Below are positions 1-11,073 of a stretch of DNA of 64,000 bases, piece by piece; the stretch's first letter is position 1; every line of letters starts with the position of its first letter. Under the pieces are notes generated by a model, which was not told the DNA's origin, ran no database searches, and was given only the letters and a program-made list of their open reading frames with translations. The stretch is from contig JARGXX010000068.1 in the NCBI GenBank assembly GCA_030374765.1, positions 2,914,001-2,978,000 of the forward strand. The letters run 5' to 3'. Origin of the DNA: Agarophyton chilense (lineage: Eukaryota > Rhodophyta > Florideophyceae > Gracilariales > Gracilariaceae). Made by a program: the position numbers and the translations under genes.

Positions 1-830
1 TGACGGTCAGATTTACCGGAAGTATGTTTGTCGTTGTATAATTTTCGTTTGGAGCTGTTTCGAGCGTAGTGACCGCGACGACCGCAATAGTAGCAGTTGT
101 TGTCGCCGCGATCCCTGTTGGAAGATGATTTGTTTCGCCAGGTACGTCGTCTGCGTCAAATTTTTCTTGCCTTGTATGCCTTAGGTTGTGTTAAAGACGA
201 GGATGTAATGGTGGAAGATTGTTCCGGGTTGTTCGGGTTCTAACGGCGAGCCACTTTGGCTTCGACAGCATTTAAGATGGAGTCGAAGCCGGCTTCTGGG
301 AGGTTGGACATCATCTTCAAAGGGGCGAAAGAGTTTGGAAGACTTCGGATGAGCTTTGAAACTTTTTCTTTGTCCGAAAGCTCTTTACCAAAGGTTGCAA
401 GTTCCCCAACAATTTCCAAGAACTTAGACACATGCTCGTTCCAGTCTTCACTATCTCTGAAAACGAGAGTTTCTAAGCGATGACGGATGTTCTGAACTGC
501 TCGTGTATTGGATGTGGTGTACACTCGTTTCAGTTCATCCAAAAAGTCCTTGGCCGTTTTGTCGTCGTCGTCCGTAAAAGTACGGACGAGAGCAAGAGCG
601 GAATCACCGAGGCATAATATGATGGTAGTCTTGGCTTTCATGGAGTTCTCGAACAAAGATCTCATTGCACGGTTAGTGAGAATGAATTCTTCGGGGCTAG
701 GATCTAAACCGCTGAGAAAAACGCCTTCCCGGCGAAGATACGCTAGAAGACGACGGCGCCATAGAATGTAGTCCGTGGGAACCTTGAGCTTCGGTGGCTT
801 TCCACGGAGAGCCTCTTGAGCACCCTGCAT
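1..830 (-). pseudogene. Decayed Ty1/copia-type Gag (left edge, truncated)
   Basis: The frame opens with ATG at 830 and runs 196 codons to a TAG at 240-242. The protein has the helical layout of copia-type Gag (UBN2 / Retrotran_gag_2 family): an early tryptophan motif (LWRRRLLAYL), a segment with many charged helices (RHRLETLVFRDSEDW) and a terminal IRSLPNSF-type motif typical of these capsids. Reading on past the stop in the same frame there is a TGA at 156-158 and then, at about 66-107, a zinc knuckle CYYCGRRGH whose last cysteine is serine (AGC). Two nonsense codons plus a lost zinc ligand show decay. The rest of the element would lie left of the window. No clear LTR or primer-binding site was found between 830 and 2171. 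Confidence 0.75.
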
Positions 831-2171
831 TGCTTGTAGATGTGGATATAAGATTTACCTACTTTAGTTGAAAAGGCGTCCGCAAGGTCAACCTGTTTGA
901 GCGGGAAAGGAGTCCATGTGATCAACTTGTTTGAGCGAGAGAGGATTCCGCAACTTTTTTAGCAGCAACGATATCTTCTTCTTCTTTCACTTCAACTTCT
1001 CCCGTCCCCTACGGGTGGAGGAAGTGATTAAAACTTAAGGTGATGCTAGCCCAACCCAGGGAACTAGGCGATCGATGCAGTACAGGTCCTTGCAATTAAG
1101 AAGCTAACCCTGCAACACAAAGACCCGACCTTCGAATAATAAAAGTTTTTCTCTACGCTCCAATCATTGTTTGTGACTGAGACTGAACGATGAGACACCC
1201 TATCACCGAAGGTCCGCAGAGCACACCCCAGCAGACCTAGTCATTCAGTGTGATGCATCCCAAGCGGACTATTTCAAGTCCCTAATCGAGTTCCAATCCG
1301 GTTCTCAGCATGACAGTCACAAACTCCCGTCAAATTCCATGCTGCCTCATGTGCCTTTTTTGATTGTGTGTGTAGGACAACGCTTGGAGCGGAGACACCA
1401 CGAAGATGTTCGGGATTTTCCTCTCTTGCAAGACACGCCTCAGGCGGAGGAGACGCGTCCCAGCGGAGCACAGAAACAGAGCCACTCTGAACAGGCACGA
1501 CGGAGTCGGGTGTAAGACCGAGGCCAATCCGGCGGGATATACCTAGAATTCTTAGGTGAGCACGGCACAGTCCGGGGTGTGACCAATCCTAGGCGGAGCG
1601 GTACCACGGCGATTGTCGGAAAAGGAGCGAGGAAACACTCGTATGAGGTGGACGATCGGGGTGAGTGGGGCGGCCACTCACGAGAGCTAAAAGGAGAACA
1701 AGAGGAAAACGGGGGCGAAACCCTATACAGGGGCGAGACTACGACAAGTGTAGGCGATTAAACATGAACCCACGTTGGTGGTAGCACTCTGGTCGACAGA
1801 GGGGTGGATGAACTAACGTGCAACGGGCGCTCACGCAGTATGCGGTGAAGACGCGCCGAAGGCGAAGAGTTCAGAGCCAAAACTTTCTCCTTGGGATCTC
1901 TCAAGAGGGTGTTTACTGGAGAGCAGTGCTCAACCTCTTAAGTAGTGTGGCGCGCGGCCCCTGACAGTGGGCGGGCGCCCGAAAATTAGGCACTAAATAG
2001 CGATAGCGTAGCTAAATAAATACTGCAAATTACTAAATAATACTAACCATTAGATAGAATCCGGGCCACGTGTTGCACGCCTCGCATTCGAGCGTCTGCA
2101 TCCGTGCAGTCCACGTGTTCCACCAGTGTGCACTTCCGGTCCTAACAGGCCGTCGGCATGCAATAGTGGTA
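831..2171. other. Non-coding flank between copia relic and gypsy element
   Basis: No reading frame resembling a known protein on either strand; the short frames present lack domain character. It may contain the leader and LTR of the minus-strand copia element, but I could not delimit an LTR pair or a tRNA-complementary site. Confidence 0.4.
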
Positions 2172-3086
2172 TGTAGAGCAACGCCCAGTTAGGGGATACT
2201 TGAAGATGCAACTCATAGAATGAGGGTTGAACCCTCCCAGGGTTGTGACTATGATCCCCTCTAAGGTGTGCTGAGGTGGCACGGTTTTCTGGTTAGAGTT
2301 TGCCTGTGAAGAAAGGATTCGGATGGCCCATGGTTGGATTGGCCCCGTGGTACGCGTGGCTTAATTTCGGCACCGATTTTCGGATATTTTTTAGAACGTT
2401 GGACTCTTGGGCCCTGACAGTGCGATCTCCACGTGTATGGCCCTGAGCAGGTGTGCACTACTGTAGAGTTTAGTTAGTGGGCCCTACTTAGGGAGACGAG
2501 ATCTGACAGTCCCAGCTCAGAGTAAATGGGAACCAAGGTTGGTCTTCGATACCTTTAGAGGTTCTTCGTCGCCATCGTTTCGGCCTTACAACCCGGAACG
2601 GGCTCTGGTTAGCAACGCCTGCGTAGGGACACGACTCCACTTGGAGAGTGCCCACGTTTGGGTTCCGTGCAACCACCCCCTTGGGACCGCTCAGACGACC
2701 TGCGTGCACGATACCCCGTGGGGGTTCTGCTTACTTGTTGCGTGCTTTTTGTGTTTCCTTTCGAGGACAGGTTTTCGCCCCTGTATTGGGTTTCTTTTGT
2801 TGTTTCGCCCCTTTTCTGGTTCTCGGGTCCGATGCCTGTTAGTGCCCGACCCTCGCCCCGTTTTTCCTCTTCGCCGGATTTTCCCCCATTCTTTGGGATA
2901 CTCATACCCATTCCCGATCCAACGGTTTCTACCCCTCCCCTCCGTCGGTACTGCCGGAATCCCCGGTGGGAGTTACACCACACACTACGGGTGGAACGGA
3001 GGGCTCTGTCTCTGAGTCTGCCTCCCCCAGGGAGCAAGGCTTCGAACACCTTGAGAGCACTTCCCGTCGCCGGGTTTTGCTCCACA
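2172..3086 (+). repeat. 5' LTR of gypsy element
   Basis: 915 bp, begins TGTAGAGCAA and ends TTGCTCCACA, a near-perfect terminal inverted pair with TG...CA ends. It is repeated as 13057-13969. The first about 245 bp differ from the 3' LTR at roughly 20 positions, the remaining 670 bp at about 7 (hand count). Confidence 0.95.
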
Positions 3087-3313
3087 AGTGGTCTCCCGAC
3101 TTAGAATCCGTTCTCGGACTTTTGGGTTGGTCATCCACGTGTTGGAATATCTCTTGGAAGAGGAGGCACCGTCGTGAAGATTTGTTGTAGTGGTCACCTT
3201 TGGAAAGGGTGGAATTGGTTTTTATTTTTGTTTTGTGTTACGTCATCCGTTCTCCGGTAATCTCGTGATCGAATTTCATCGTTACCCCGAATCGTCAGTG
3301 TCGTGTCTGCAGC
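3087..3313 (+). other. Leader between 5' LTR and gag
   Basis: Untranslated leader of about 230 bp; holds the candidate primer-binding site and nothing else recognised. Confidence 0.6.
3089..3109 (+). promoter_or_regulatory. Candidate primer-binding site
   Basis: Starts TGGTCTCCCGACTTAG two bases after the LTR end, the expected position and with the TGG that pairs with tRNA CCA ends. I could not assign the tRNA. Confidence 0.4.
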
Positions 3314-5344
3314 ATGTCGCCGATTACCCGTGGTTCCAGGACTGGATCGAACCGTCAAGCGAATTCAGTGCCCCCAGCCCCGCCTAGGTCCAGGAGCTCA
3401 ATTCCCGAAGATCGGAACGATTCCGGTATCGGTCCGGACACTCGAAGAGCACCCTCAGTGGTTTCAGCTCCTCGAGAGGTCGTGGCTGTGGGCCCAGCTC
3501 CAGTGGTGGAGACCCCCTCAGCAGCACCCCAAAGTCGGGCCGACCCTGAATTACAGCGCCTGGAGACTCGAATCGATATCGCCAACGCGGCTCACGTCGA
3601 GCTCCTTCAGGAGGTTACTACCCTCCGCTGCAAGGTGGAGGACGCCCTGGAGCGAGGAGTCGCCGATGACCTTCGTACCCTGAGGAGGGATGTGAACTCC
3701 CTTTTGGAAAGCTTTGGTACCCCTGGGGTCTTTATCCAGGAGTACTGGAGCCTCGTGGAGGAACACCGCGTGCAAGCAGAACGCTTCCAAGCTCGGCTGG
3801 ACACCCTCGAGGCCATTATCCGTATGGACGGAGACACAGAAGCCTCGAAGGATAAACCCGACGTTTCGGAAGACGAAGAACACCGCTCCGCTAAACGGGA
3901 CCGCCACAAGTCCAAGAAGAGGGTTCACCTCCAAGAGGATTTATCGGATTCCGATCCCAATCGCTCGTCATCGAGTTCGTCCTCCGAATCTTCGGATAGT
4001 GAAGATGGACGCCGGTCATCCCGGGCGACTCGGTCGAAGGCTACTTACACCTCTCAAGGGGCAATCCGTACCCGGAAGAAGGGTAGGAAACACCTTGGAT
4101 TAAGGGAGCTGAAGCCGACGAATCCTCTCTATCGGAAGCTGTTATCGTACCGCTATTACGGGTTGGATAACCCTTCGGGAGATCGAACATCCCACGGAAC
4201 GGGTAAGGTCAAGGACTACATCAAAAGGCTGAGCATCACCCTACAGAAGAGGGAGTTCACAGGAACAGACCCAATTCTGGTGCTCGATTTCCTTGCGAGG
4301 TTCGTCCAGGAGGCTGACATCCTCGGTATGAGTGAAGCGCAAGCGTATCTTGCATTACCCTATTTCTTAAAGGGGATGGCTGAAGACCAGTTCAGCTCCG
4401 TCCGTGGATCATCCCGAGCCTCGGAAGGGGGAGTCACGTGCTGGCCCGAAGCGGTGCAATACCTCTTGAGGTCATACGCTACTGGAAATGCGATTCAGGA
4501 AGCAATCCTTGCATTAAGGGATACGCGGCAGAAGCCGATGGAAACCGAAACGGTGTATTCAACTCGCTTGAATAAAGCGTTTCACCGATGCGGGAATGTA
4601 TTCCCCGCCTACAAGAGATGCACCATGTTTGTGGATGGTTTGGACCCTTCGATAAGGGCATTGGTTGCCCGACATCGGGAAGAGAAGCGCAAGCTGACCT
4701 ACTTGGAATTGGTTCAGTACGCCCAGGCTGAGGGGGATGCTCTCCGTGCCCGGCAGAACCGAAAGAGTCGGCCGACACGTGCACTCCTCGCCGATGGAGG
4801 TAACTCGTCTTTGTTACTCGCAGGAGGCCCTGCCCCTGTGGGGGTCAATGATAACATTCAATTCATGGGAAGTAACCCCGAATCTATGGGTACGTCTGTG
4901 TTGCCGTCGACATCCGCTCCGACTACGGATGAAGACCCTGCGCTCTATACCCAAGGACGGAGGGTGCCAGCCGCATCGCTACCTTTTGCGAATACCGCTG
5001 CTCGGTTCTCTCGCCCCGGATGGAGGGATACAGCACCACGTCGCGTGGATTCACGTCCACAACCGAACCCGGAAGAGCTGATTTGCTATTTGTGTTACCT
5101 CCGTGGTCACAAAGCACCAGACTGCACATTTCCCCTGCGGGAGTGTTCACGAATTATGGCTCAGTACGAGGCTCTGATCCCTGAGGAGAAAGCTCGACTC
5201 CCGAGTAGGTCCTATGAAAAACAAAGGATACTCCGAGCTCACCTTGCTGACAGGGATACAGAACTTGTACCCGCCAACGGGGAACAACCGGTCCCCTTCG
5301 AGGCAGCTGCACCGAATTCGGTGGGGTCCGCTTCGAAGAACTAA
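3314..5344 (+). CDS. Gypsy Gag polyprotein (capsid and nucleocapsid)
   Basis: 676 aa from ATG at 3314. The N-terminus is Ser/Pro-rich, followed by a helical segment (about residues 75-180) and an acidic/serine-rich linker (about 185-245, poly-Ser and DSD runs). The region from about 310 to 490 matches a Retrotrans_gag capsid domain (helices with FLARFVQEADILGM, WPEAVQYLLRSYA, TMFVDGLDPSIRALV). A canonical CCHC zinc knuckle, CYLCYLRGHKAPDC, lies at about 591-604. The frame is intact. It ends at TAA 5342-5344 while pol continues in the -1 frame, with the pol frame already open from 5251, so Gag-Pol is probably made by -1 frameshifting. Confidence 0.92.
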   Translation: MSPITRGSRTGSNRQANSVPPAPPRSRSSIPEDRNDSGIGPDTRRAPSVVSAPREVVAVGPAPVVETPSAAPQSRADPELQRLETRIDIANAAHVELLQEVTTLRCKVEDALERGVADDLRTLRRDVNSLLESFGTPGVFIQEYWSLVEEHRVQAERFQARLDTLEAIIRMDGDTEASKDKPDVSEDEEHRSAKRDRHKSKKRVHLQEDLSDSDPNRSSSSSSSESSDSEDGRRSSRATRSKATYTSQGAIRTRKKGRKHLGLRELKPTNPLYRKLLSYRYYGLDNPSGDRTSHGTGKVKDYIKRLSITLQKREFTGTDPILVLDFLARFVQEADILGMSEAQAYLALPYFLKGMAEDQFSSVRGSSRASEGGVTCWPEAVQYLLRSYATGNAIQEAILALRDTRQKPMETETVYSTRLNKAFHRCGNVFPAYKRCTMFVDGLDPSIRALVARHREEKRKLTYLELVQYAQAEGDALRARQNRKSRPTRALLADGGNSSLLLAGGPAPVGVNDNIQFMGSNPESMGTSVLPSTSAPTTDEDPALYTQGRRVPAASLPFANTAARFSRPGWRDTAPRRVDSRPQPNPEELICYLCYLRGHKAPDCTFPLRECSRIMAQYEALIPEEKARLPSRSYEKQRILRAHLADRDTELVPANGEQPVPFEAAAPNSVGSASKN

Positions 5345-5346
5345 AC

Positions 5347-8300
5347 TTGGGAGTCTCCCCTGCGGGAGGGGCGTCTTCTAAGCCGGAGTTGAAGACGACC
5401 GAGGCGCTCCTGCTTCGCTCCCCAGCTGTGACTATCCTTTCAAGGAGAACAGCTGACACCGACGTTACCTCGGGATACTTTAGTGTCCTCCGTCGCCCGT
5501 GGATACGGTCCCGTAATCTCCGTATTCCGGATCGAGTTATGGTAATGGCCAAGCGAAATTATAACGTATTCGCCGACTTCGGCCTGTCCAACCAGTTTAT
5601 GGTTCGTCAAATATCTGTCCTGGATACAGGAGCAGCTCCTAACTTAATTCATGTTGAATTGTTACCCCCGCTGCTCCGGGTTCAAGTTCGTACCGGTCCA
5701 CGTTTGGATATCCCCGATGCGAACAACAACCCGCTACGGACACTGGGTACAATTTCCCTCATGGTGAGGTTAGGCTCCTATCTCGTTCAGCTAGAGTTTA
5801 TTGTATGCAAGTCACTTGCAGCACCAGTCATACTGGGTTGTGACTTTTGCGACCGCTTCGTGGAATCCATCCGTCCTCGGAATAGAACTGTGGAACTCGA
5901 AGACGGGTCTACGATCCCAATCGTTCGTAAACCCTTACAGGGAGCAGCGCGAACACGCGTTCCTCTCCCTGTCGCGCAGGAAACTGTGAAGAAGGACCCG
6001 ATGTCTACACGGGTAAAGGTTGCGAAGTCAGTGGCTATCCCGCCAGAAACCCAGGTTTGGGTCACAGTTGTTACCAAGCAAATTGGTGTGCATGTGGTAC
6101 AACCGAACCCGTCTCTGTATACGCGGCGTCAACTCGCCCTTGCGAATGGGGTTGTCTCCGTGGAACCGGATAAACCTTTCAAGGTTTTGGTAGCCAACTT
6201 TAGAAAGACAACGCAGCATTTGGTCAAACACCAGATCCTGGGTTCTGTTCTTCCACACCCGCATGCGGTCGTACCTACAAATATCTCTACCGCAGAGGTC
6301 CTTGGTGTGGCGGACCCTAAGGAGGGGGAGGACACTGCCGAAATCGCGGAAGACGGTGAGCATACGACTGCAGCTCCACACGCTGAACACTTTAAACCTC
6401 AGGAGGTTACGGCCCCTATCAAAGGAGCAGAACAGACGGATCCTGTTCAGGAATTGGAGAAATGGGATCTCAACAATGTACCCGCATCTCATCGGGAGAA
6501 GCTGAGGCACATGCTTCGTGAATTTTCCCCCATGTGGGATGGTTGCCTTGGAACTATTGGGATTACAGAACACCGCATTGACTTGTTACCGAACACTCGG
6601 CCTATTGCCCAACACCCTTACAGGGCTGGACCGAAAGCTCGGGAAGAGGAGAAATCTTAGGTGGAGAAGATGCTTAAAGCGGGCGTAATTGAACCTGCCC
6701 AGTCCGCTTGGGCCTCACCAGTGGTGTTAGTTCCGAAACCAGATGGATCGTGGCGTTTCTGCATCGATTAAAGGCGCCTGAACGAGGTAAACATTAAGGA
6801 TGTGTACCCGATCCCTCGGACGGACGAATACATCCACTCCCTTGGGAGCGCTACTGTTTTCTCTACCCTCGACGCCAATTCGGGCTACTGGCAAGTCCCT
6901 ATTAGGGAGGAAGATCGAGACAAAACGGCTTTCGTGTGTCATCAAGGACTTTTCCGATTCCGGAGGGTGCCTTTTGGGTTGACAAATGCCCCCGCAACGT
7001 TTCAACGGGCAATAGACATTCTGTTGGCTCCCTTCAAGTGGAGGACGTGTCTAGTGTATTTAGACGACATTATTGTCTTCTCCAACATCCTGAATGACCA
7101 CCTCGAACACGTCAGGGACGTAATGAAGATACTCCGCGACGCGGGAATCACCTTGAAACTCAAGAAGTGCGAGTTTTTCACCGAGTCGGTTAAATATCTG
7201 GGTCATATCATCCGTCCCGGACAGCTTTCAATCGATGAAGTACGAGTGAAATCCTTGAAGGAAGCAAAACACCCGAAAACTCAAACGGAGTTGCGATCCT
7301 TCCTAGGTCTGTGTAACGTGTATCGCCGATTCGTCCCGAACTTTGCGGATATTGCCACCCCCCTCAACAGGCTCCTGACGAAGGGACAACCAGTTGAAAT
7401 GGAACCTTTTGGCGACGCGGAAGCGTCTGCCTTCACGGCACTGGTGAATGCCGAAACATCACCGCCAATCTTGGCTCTACCCAATCCTGGGCTCCCTTAC
7501 GAAGTGGACACCGATGCTAGTGCAAACCAAGTAGGGTGTGCACTGTTCCAATCCTCTGAGGATGGTGAACGTCACCCTATTGGGTACTGGTCACGTTCCC
7601 TGAATGTCCATGAAAGGAACTACTCGGTCTCCGAGAAAGAATGTTTAGCCGTTGTGTGGGCCTTAGCTACACTTCGCCCCTATCTGATGGGTACTCGTTT
7701 CAAAGTCCATACGGACCACGCATGCTTGCGTTGGCTCCTGGATATATCCGAACCCTCGGGCCGCCTTATGCGCTGGCGTCTCCGACTGTCGGAATTCGAC
7801 TTTGAGATCCTGTACAAGAAAGGGAAGCTGAACACTCAGGCTGATGCACTATCCCACTTGGGAACCACAGCCGAAACGGAACCCTACGAGGACGATGACA
7901 TCCCATGCTTTATGGTATCGGACCTCGAGGGAGGAGCTCAACCGCTGACGGATGATGTTTGTGACGATATACTCGTCAACGAGAGTCTGGATTCGCCGAC
8001 CGGCTCTTTTATACATATCTCTCCAGAGGAGATGATACGCGAGCAACAGCTCGACACATTCTGTACACGGATTCGGGCTCGCCTCAACGGAGGATTTCAG
8101 TTACCTTTCGAGGACGACGATCAGGGTTACCTAATCAGGACCGTTGGACCTCGCCCGAGGATAGTGGTGCCGCACACCCTACAACAGATGGTATTACACC
8201 TCACTCACTATGTGAAGGTTGGCGCCCACCCCGGGGGAAGAAAACTGTACCTCACGTTGGGAAGGGACTTTTACTGGCCGGCAATGGCATTCGATTGTTA

Positions 8301-9879
8301 CGCCGTCAGACGGGCCTGCGCCAATTGCGCCAAGAATGACGTCAAACTTCGGAAGCACTCTAAGAAGTTGACGCTGTTCCCGGCACGGGCTCCACTCGAA
8401 TTCGTGGCCATAGACATCCTAGGGGAGTTTATCAGGACGCCCCGAGGTCATCGGTATCTGCTTGTCATTTCTGACAGATTCTCTAAGCTAACGAGAACTG
8501 TGCCGCTGAAGCGGATCACCGCCGCTACCGTCGCGCAAGCGTTCGTGACCCATTGGGTGTTCGTATATGGACCGCCGGTGCAGTTGTTATCCGACAACGG
8601 AGGGCAATTCGCATCAAAGTTCTTTCAGGATGTATGTCGAATCCTTGACGTAAGGAATTTATTTGTTACTACGTATCACCCTCAGAGGGATGGCCAGGTG
8701 GAGAGGTTTAACCGCACGATACTCAACGCTTTGAGATCGTATGTTGCGGATCACCCCAAAAATTGGGACTTGTACACAGACGCTATCACGTATGCATACA
8801 ACACCCAGGTACATCGGGTTACATCGTTATCCCCATTCGAACTGATGCTGTCGAGGACACCGCCGCCGGTCGCCATCGAGGCTCAACCGACGCTGTCGAC
8901 GTACCCGTCACCGGGATTGTACCGAGAAGTCTGGAAGGAGTGGCTTACGAAGATGGTGCCGATAGCCCGGAAAGCAATGGACAAAGCTCAACGCGCCTAC
9001 AATAAGGACTTTGACAATCGGGTTGGCAAACCTCTACCTCAGGTGGAGCCCGACGACTTCGTCTTCCTTCGAAAGGAATTCTACAATCCTGAAAAGGAAC
9101 GTAGGCACAAGCTTTCGCCAATTGTGGACGGACCCTATCGTGTGGTTTTTGTAGACCCGGACAAGGTGGTATTGGATATCGCTAACCGCCACGAACGGAT
9201 CTCCAGGGACCGCATCACACGAGCGCCCAACCCAAATGTGGAAGTGGTGTCGGCACCAACGCCCTCCACAGGGGATGATTCAACGGAAGTTAACCCGTCA
9301 GGCGGAGATGCCAACACCCGCCCCGTTATACTTCCGCACCCGGAACGTGGTTTAACCGACCTACTGGAAACTTCGAATACTCCCGAACCTGGGCCCGCTC
9401 CCTCAAGGGCCCAGTCAACGAACTCTTACAGAGTTACTCCCCCACCGGAGGTAATCAAGCCTCCTGGCTGTCCGCCTAAGGAGGGGGAGGAGGACTTAGT
9501 TCCTTCGCAGCACGATGTTTCGGCGTCAGCCAGTCGCCCTAACAGGGAATCTAGTTCTCACAGTGAGACGGCGAGCCCGACCGAGCCGGCGACAGAGAAG
9601 TCACAACCCCAGCGAATGGGTAGCGACATCATCGCCGACCCAGCCGAGCACGACGTCAGAAAAGATGACGAAACCCCGCCTAGGGAGAGTCGTGTGGAGA
9701 ACTCCGCACCCGGAACGCCTACAGAGCCGACGATCACCCGCCGCCGCGGACGAGACACTGAGGTGTCGCACACTCAAACCCCGCTTTCTCGGGAACGAGC
9801 TGTGTCAGCGGACCCGCACGGGGAAGATCTCGACGACGAGGTTTACCAAATTTGGCTCTCCGTTATGAAATGGGAATAG
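5347..9879 (+). pseudogene. Gypsy Pol: protease, RT, RNase H, integrase; two nonsense codons
   Basis: One reading frame (open from 5251; no ATG, fused to Gag by frameshift) carries all Pol domains. An aspartic protease has VLDTGAAPN at about 5617-5643. Reverse transcriptase has VYLDDIIVFS at about 7054-7083. RNase H runs about 7495-7860, with DTDAS and the TDHACLRWLL motif. The HHCC zinc-binding integrase domain is at about 8203-8340, the integrase core has D (AIDILG), D (SDNGGQF) and E (QVERFNR), and a GPY/F-type module (DGPYRVVF) lies near 9130. A 190-residue Pro/Ser/Thr-rich tail ends at TAG 9877. In-frame TAG at 6658-6660 and TAA at 6769-6771 (the latter at the Tyr of the FCIDYRRLN-type motif) cut the RT in two. 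No frameshifts seen elsewhere. Confidence 0.93.
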
Positions 9880-10479
9880 GAACTCCTATGGAGACACTGG
9901 AACCCTCAGGTATGGGAAAGAAATGAGTGAGACCCGTCGGGGACAGCTCAGGAGAGTGCTAGCGCGTGTCGAAAGCGCCACCTCACATCCGCTTGCAGAG
10001 TGGCAACCGGCGCCCGCGCAGTTATGTGGCACACGTCGAATGGCACCGAGCCAATCAAAAGGCTTTGACGACCAACCGTTGCGCAAACCGCCTCACCGAG
10101 CCAATCAAAAGGCTCTGACGACCAACCGTCGCGCAAACCGCCTCCGTCGCACGGCGCATTGCACAAGAGCAACCTTCGTCCCCGTAGCTCGGGTTGACGT
10201 TGAAGTCTTACCCCCCTGAGATTGGAGACGCTACCGCGTCGCGGTTTCTCAACTGTCACGGAATCTAAGAACACCGTTGTTATTGGGAAGATCTCAGCTT
10301 TAAGAAAAATCCAAAACTGGGCCGTTTTGACTCCGTAGAGGGAATTTACAACGTAGCCCACAGGCCACTCGGCGTCGTTTGGACGAAGTGCTGAGACCCG
10401 CTCGCAACACGGAAAAGAACCCACCGGGGTGTGTCTAGACCCTACGTTGACACCCTCAAGGGAACTAGAGCGTTCCAAG
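9880..10479 (+). other. Degenerate stretch between Pol tail and chromodomain
   Basis: In the Pol frame this stretch carries at least six stops, so it is either decayed coding sequence or never coding. It contains a 50-bp direct duplication (10044-10143). A short segment around 9987-10018 resembles 11265-11297 of the antisense ORF. Confidence 0.5.
10044..10143 (+). repeat. 50-bp tandem duplication
   Basis: Units 10044-10093 and 10094-10143, starting CACCGAGCCAATCAAAAGGC, differ at two positions only (both T/C). The unit length is not a multiple of three, so the duplication would disrupt any frame crossing it. Confidence 0.9.
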
Positions 10480-10719
10480 ATGGAAGAGAAGCCCGAAAAG
10501 GGAAAAGTGTACCCGCAGGAATTCGTTATCGATCGCATCGTGCGTCACATCTACACCCCCGAGGGAGAAGTTCGCTACAAAGTCCGATGATACGGATTCT
10601 CGCCTGATGAGGATACAGTGGAACCTATCGAGCACCTTCCGAGGTCTAAGGTTTTATCCTATCACCGAAGCGCTCGGGTAACCTGGCCTCCAAGTCTGAA
10701 TCGTGCCCAAGTCGGGTAA
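10480..10719 (+). pseudogene. Chromodomain remnant of the gypsy element
   Basis: From ATG at 10480, in the same reading phase as pol, the translation reads EFVIDRIVRHIYTPEGEVRY, then KVR, a TGA stop at 10588-10590, then YGFSPDEDTVEPIEHLP, ending at TAA 10717. This is the chromodomain pattern (three beta strands, then WEP..HL and a C-terminal helix). The stop falls exactly on the conserved tryptophan of the KVRW motif (TGG to TGA), and the second tryptophan (WEP) is valine. In chromoviruses this domain follows integrase and is thought to guide integration to modified chromatin. Here it is cut off from pol by several stops. Confidence 0.8.
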
Positions 10720-10892
10720 GCTACCACGGGAACTGTTGTGGATGCGACCTCGAAGTGAGGAAGATGTTGGACCTCTGAAGAGGAATTGAGGAGAGTATCC
10801 CGAAGAACACGTATTGAGAGGGAATGTCTACTGGCCCTCGGCCTAGCGCCGTTAACCGGGGAACACAGCACCGGTTATCGGTACAGTTTATG

Positions 10893-11055
10893 ATGAAAAA
10901 AAGGAAAAGAAGACCCACGAAGTGGAGAAGAAGATTAAGAAGAAGATTGGACCCTAGGAAGGGAAGAAGATGAAGACGAAGATGAAGAAGATTCTAAGAA
11001 GGATGAAGATGAAGTAGAAGTTAAGATCCTTGGAAGGAAGAAGAAAAGAAGTTAT
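10893..11055 (+). repeat. Purine-rich (GAA/GA) low-complexity tract
   Basis: About 160 bases almost free of pyrimidines, dominated by GAAGA and GATGAAGA units. It separates the chromodomain remnant from the 3' end of the antisense ORF. It could be a decayed acidic coding stretch, an internal polypurine tract, or simple sequence. Confidence 0.75.
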
Positions 11056-11073
11056 GCAAATATCAGAAGTTTA

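Noticed and set aside
2539..3104. Frames of 148-158 codons on both strands inside the LTRs (repeated at 13422-14098)
   Set aside because: Lie within LTR sequence and are duplicated only because the LTR is; no start context or domain.
9948..10538. 196-codon minus-strand frame downstream of pol
   Set aside because: Runs through the chromodomain remnant and a 50-bp tandem duplication in the wrong strand; looks like a shadow, apart from a short resemblance to the antisense ORF.
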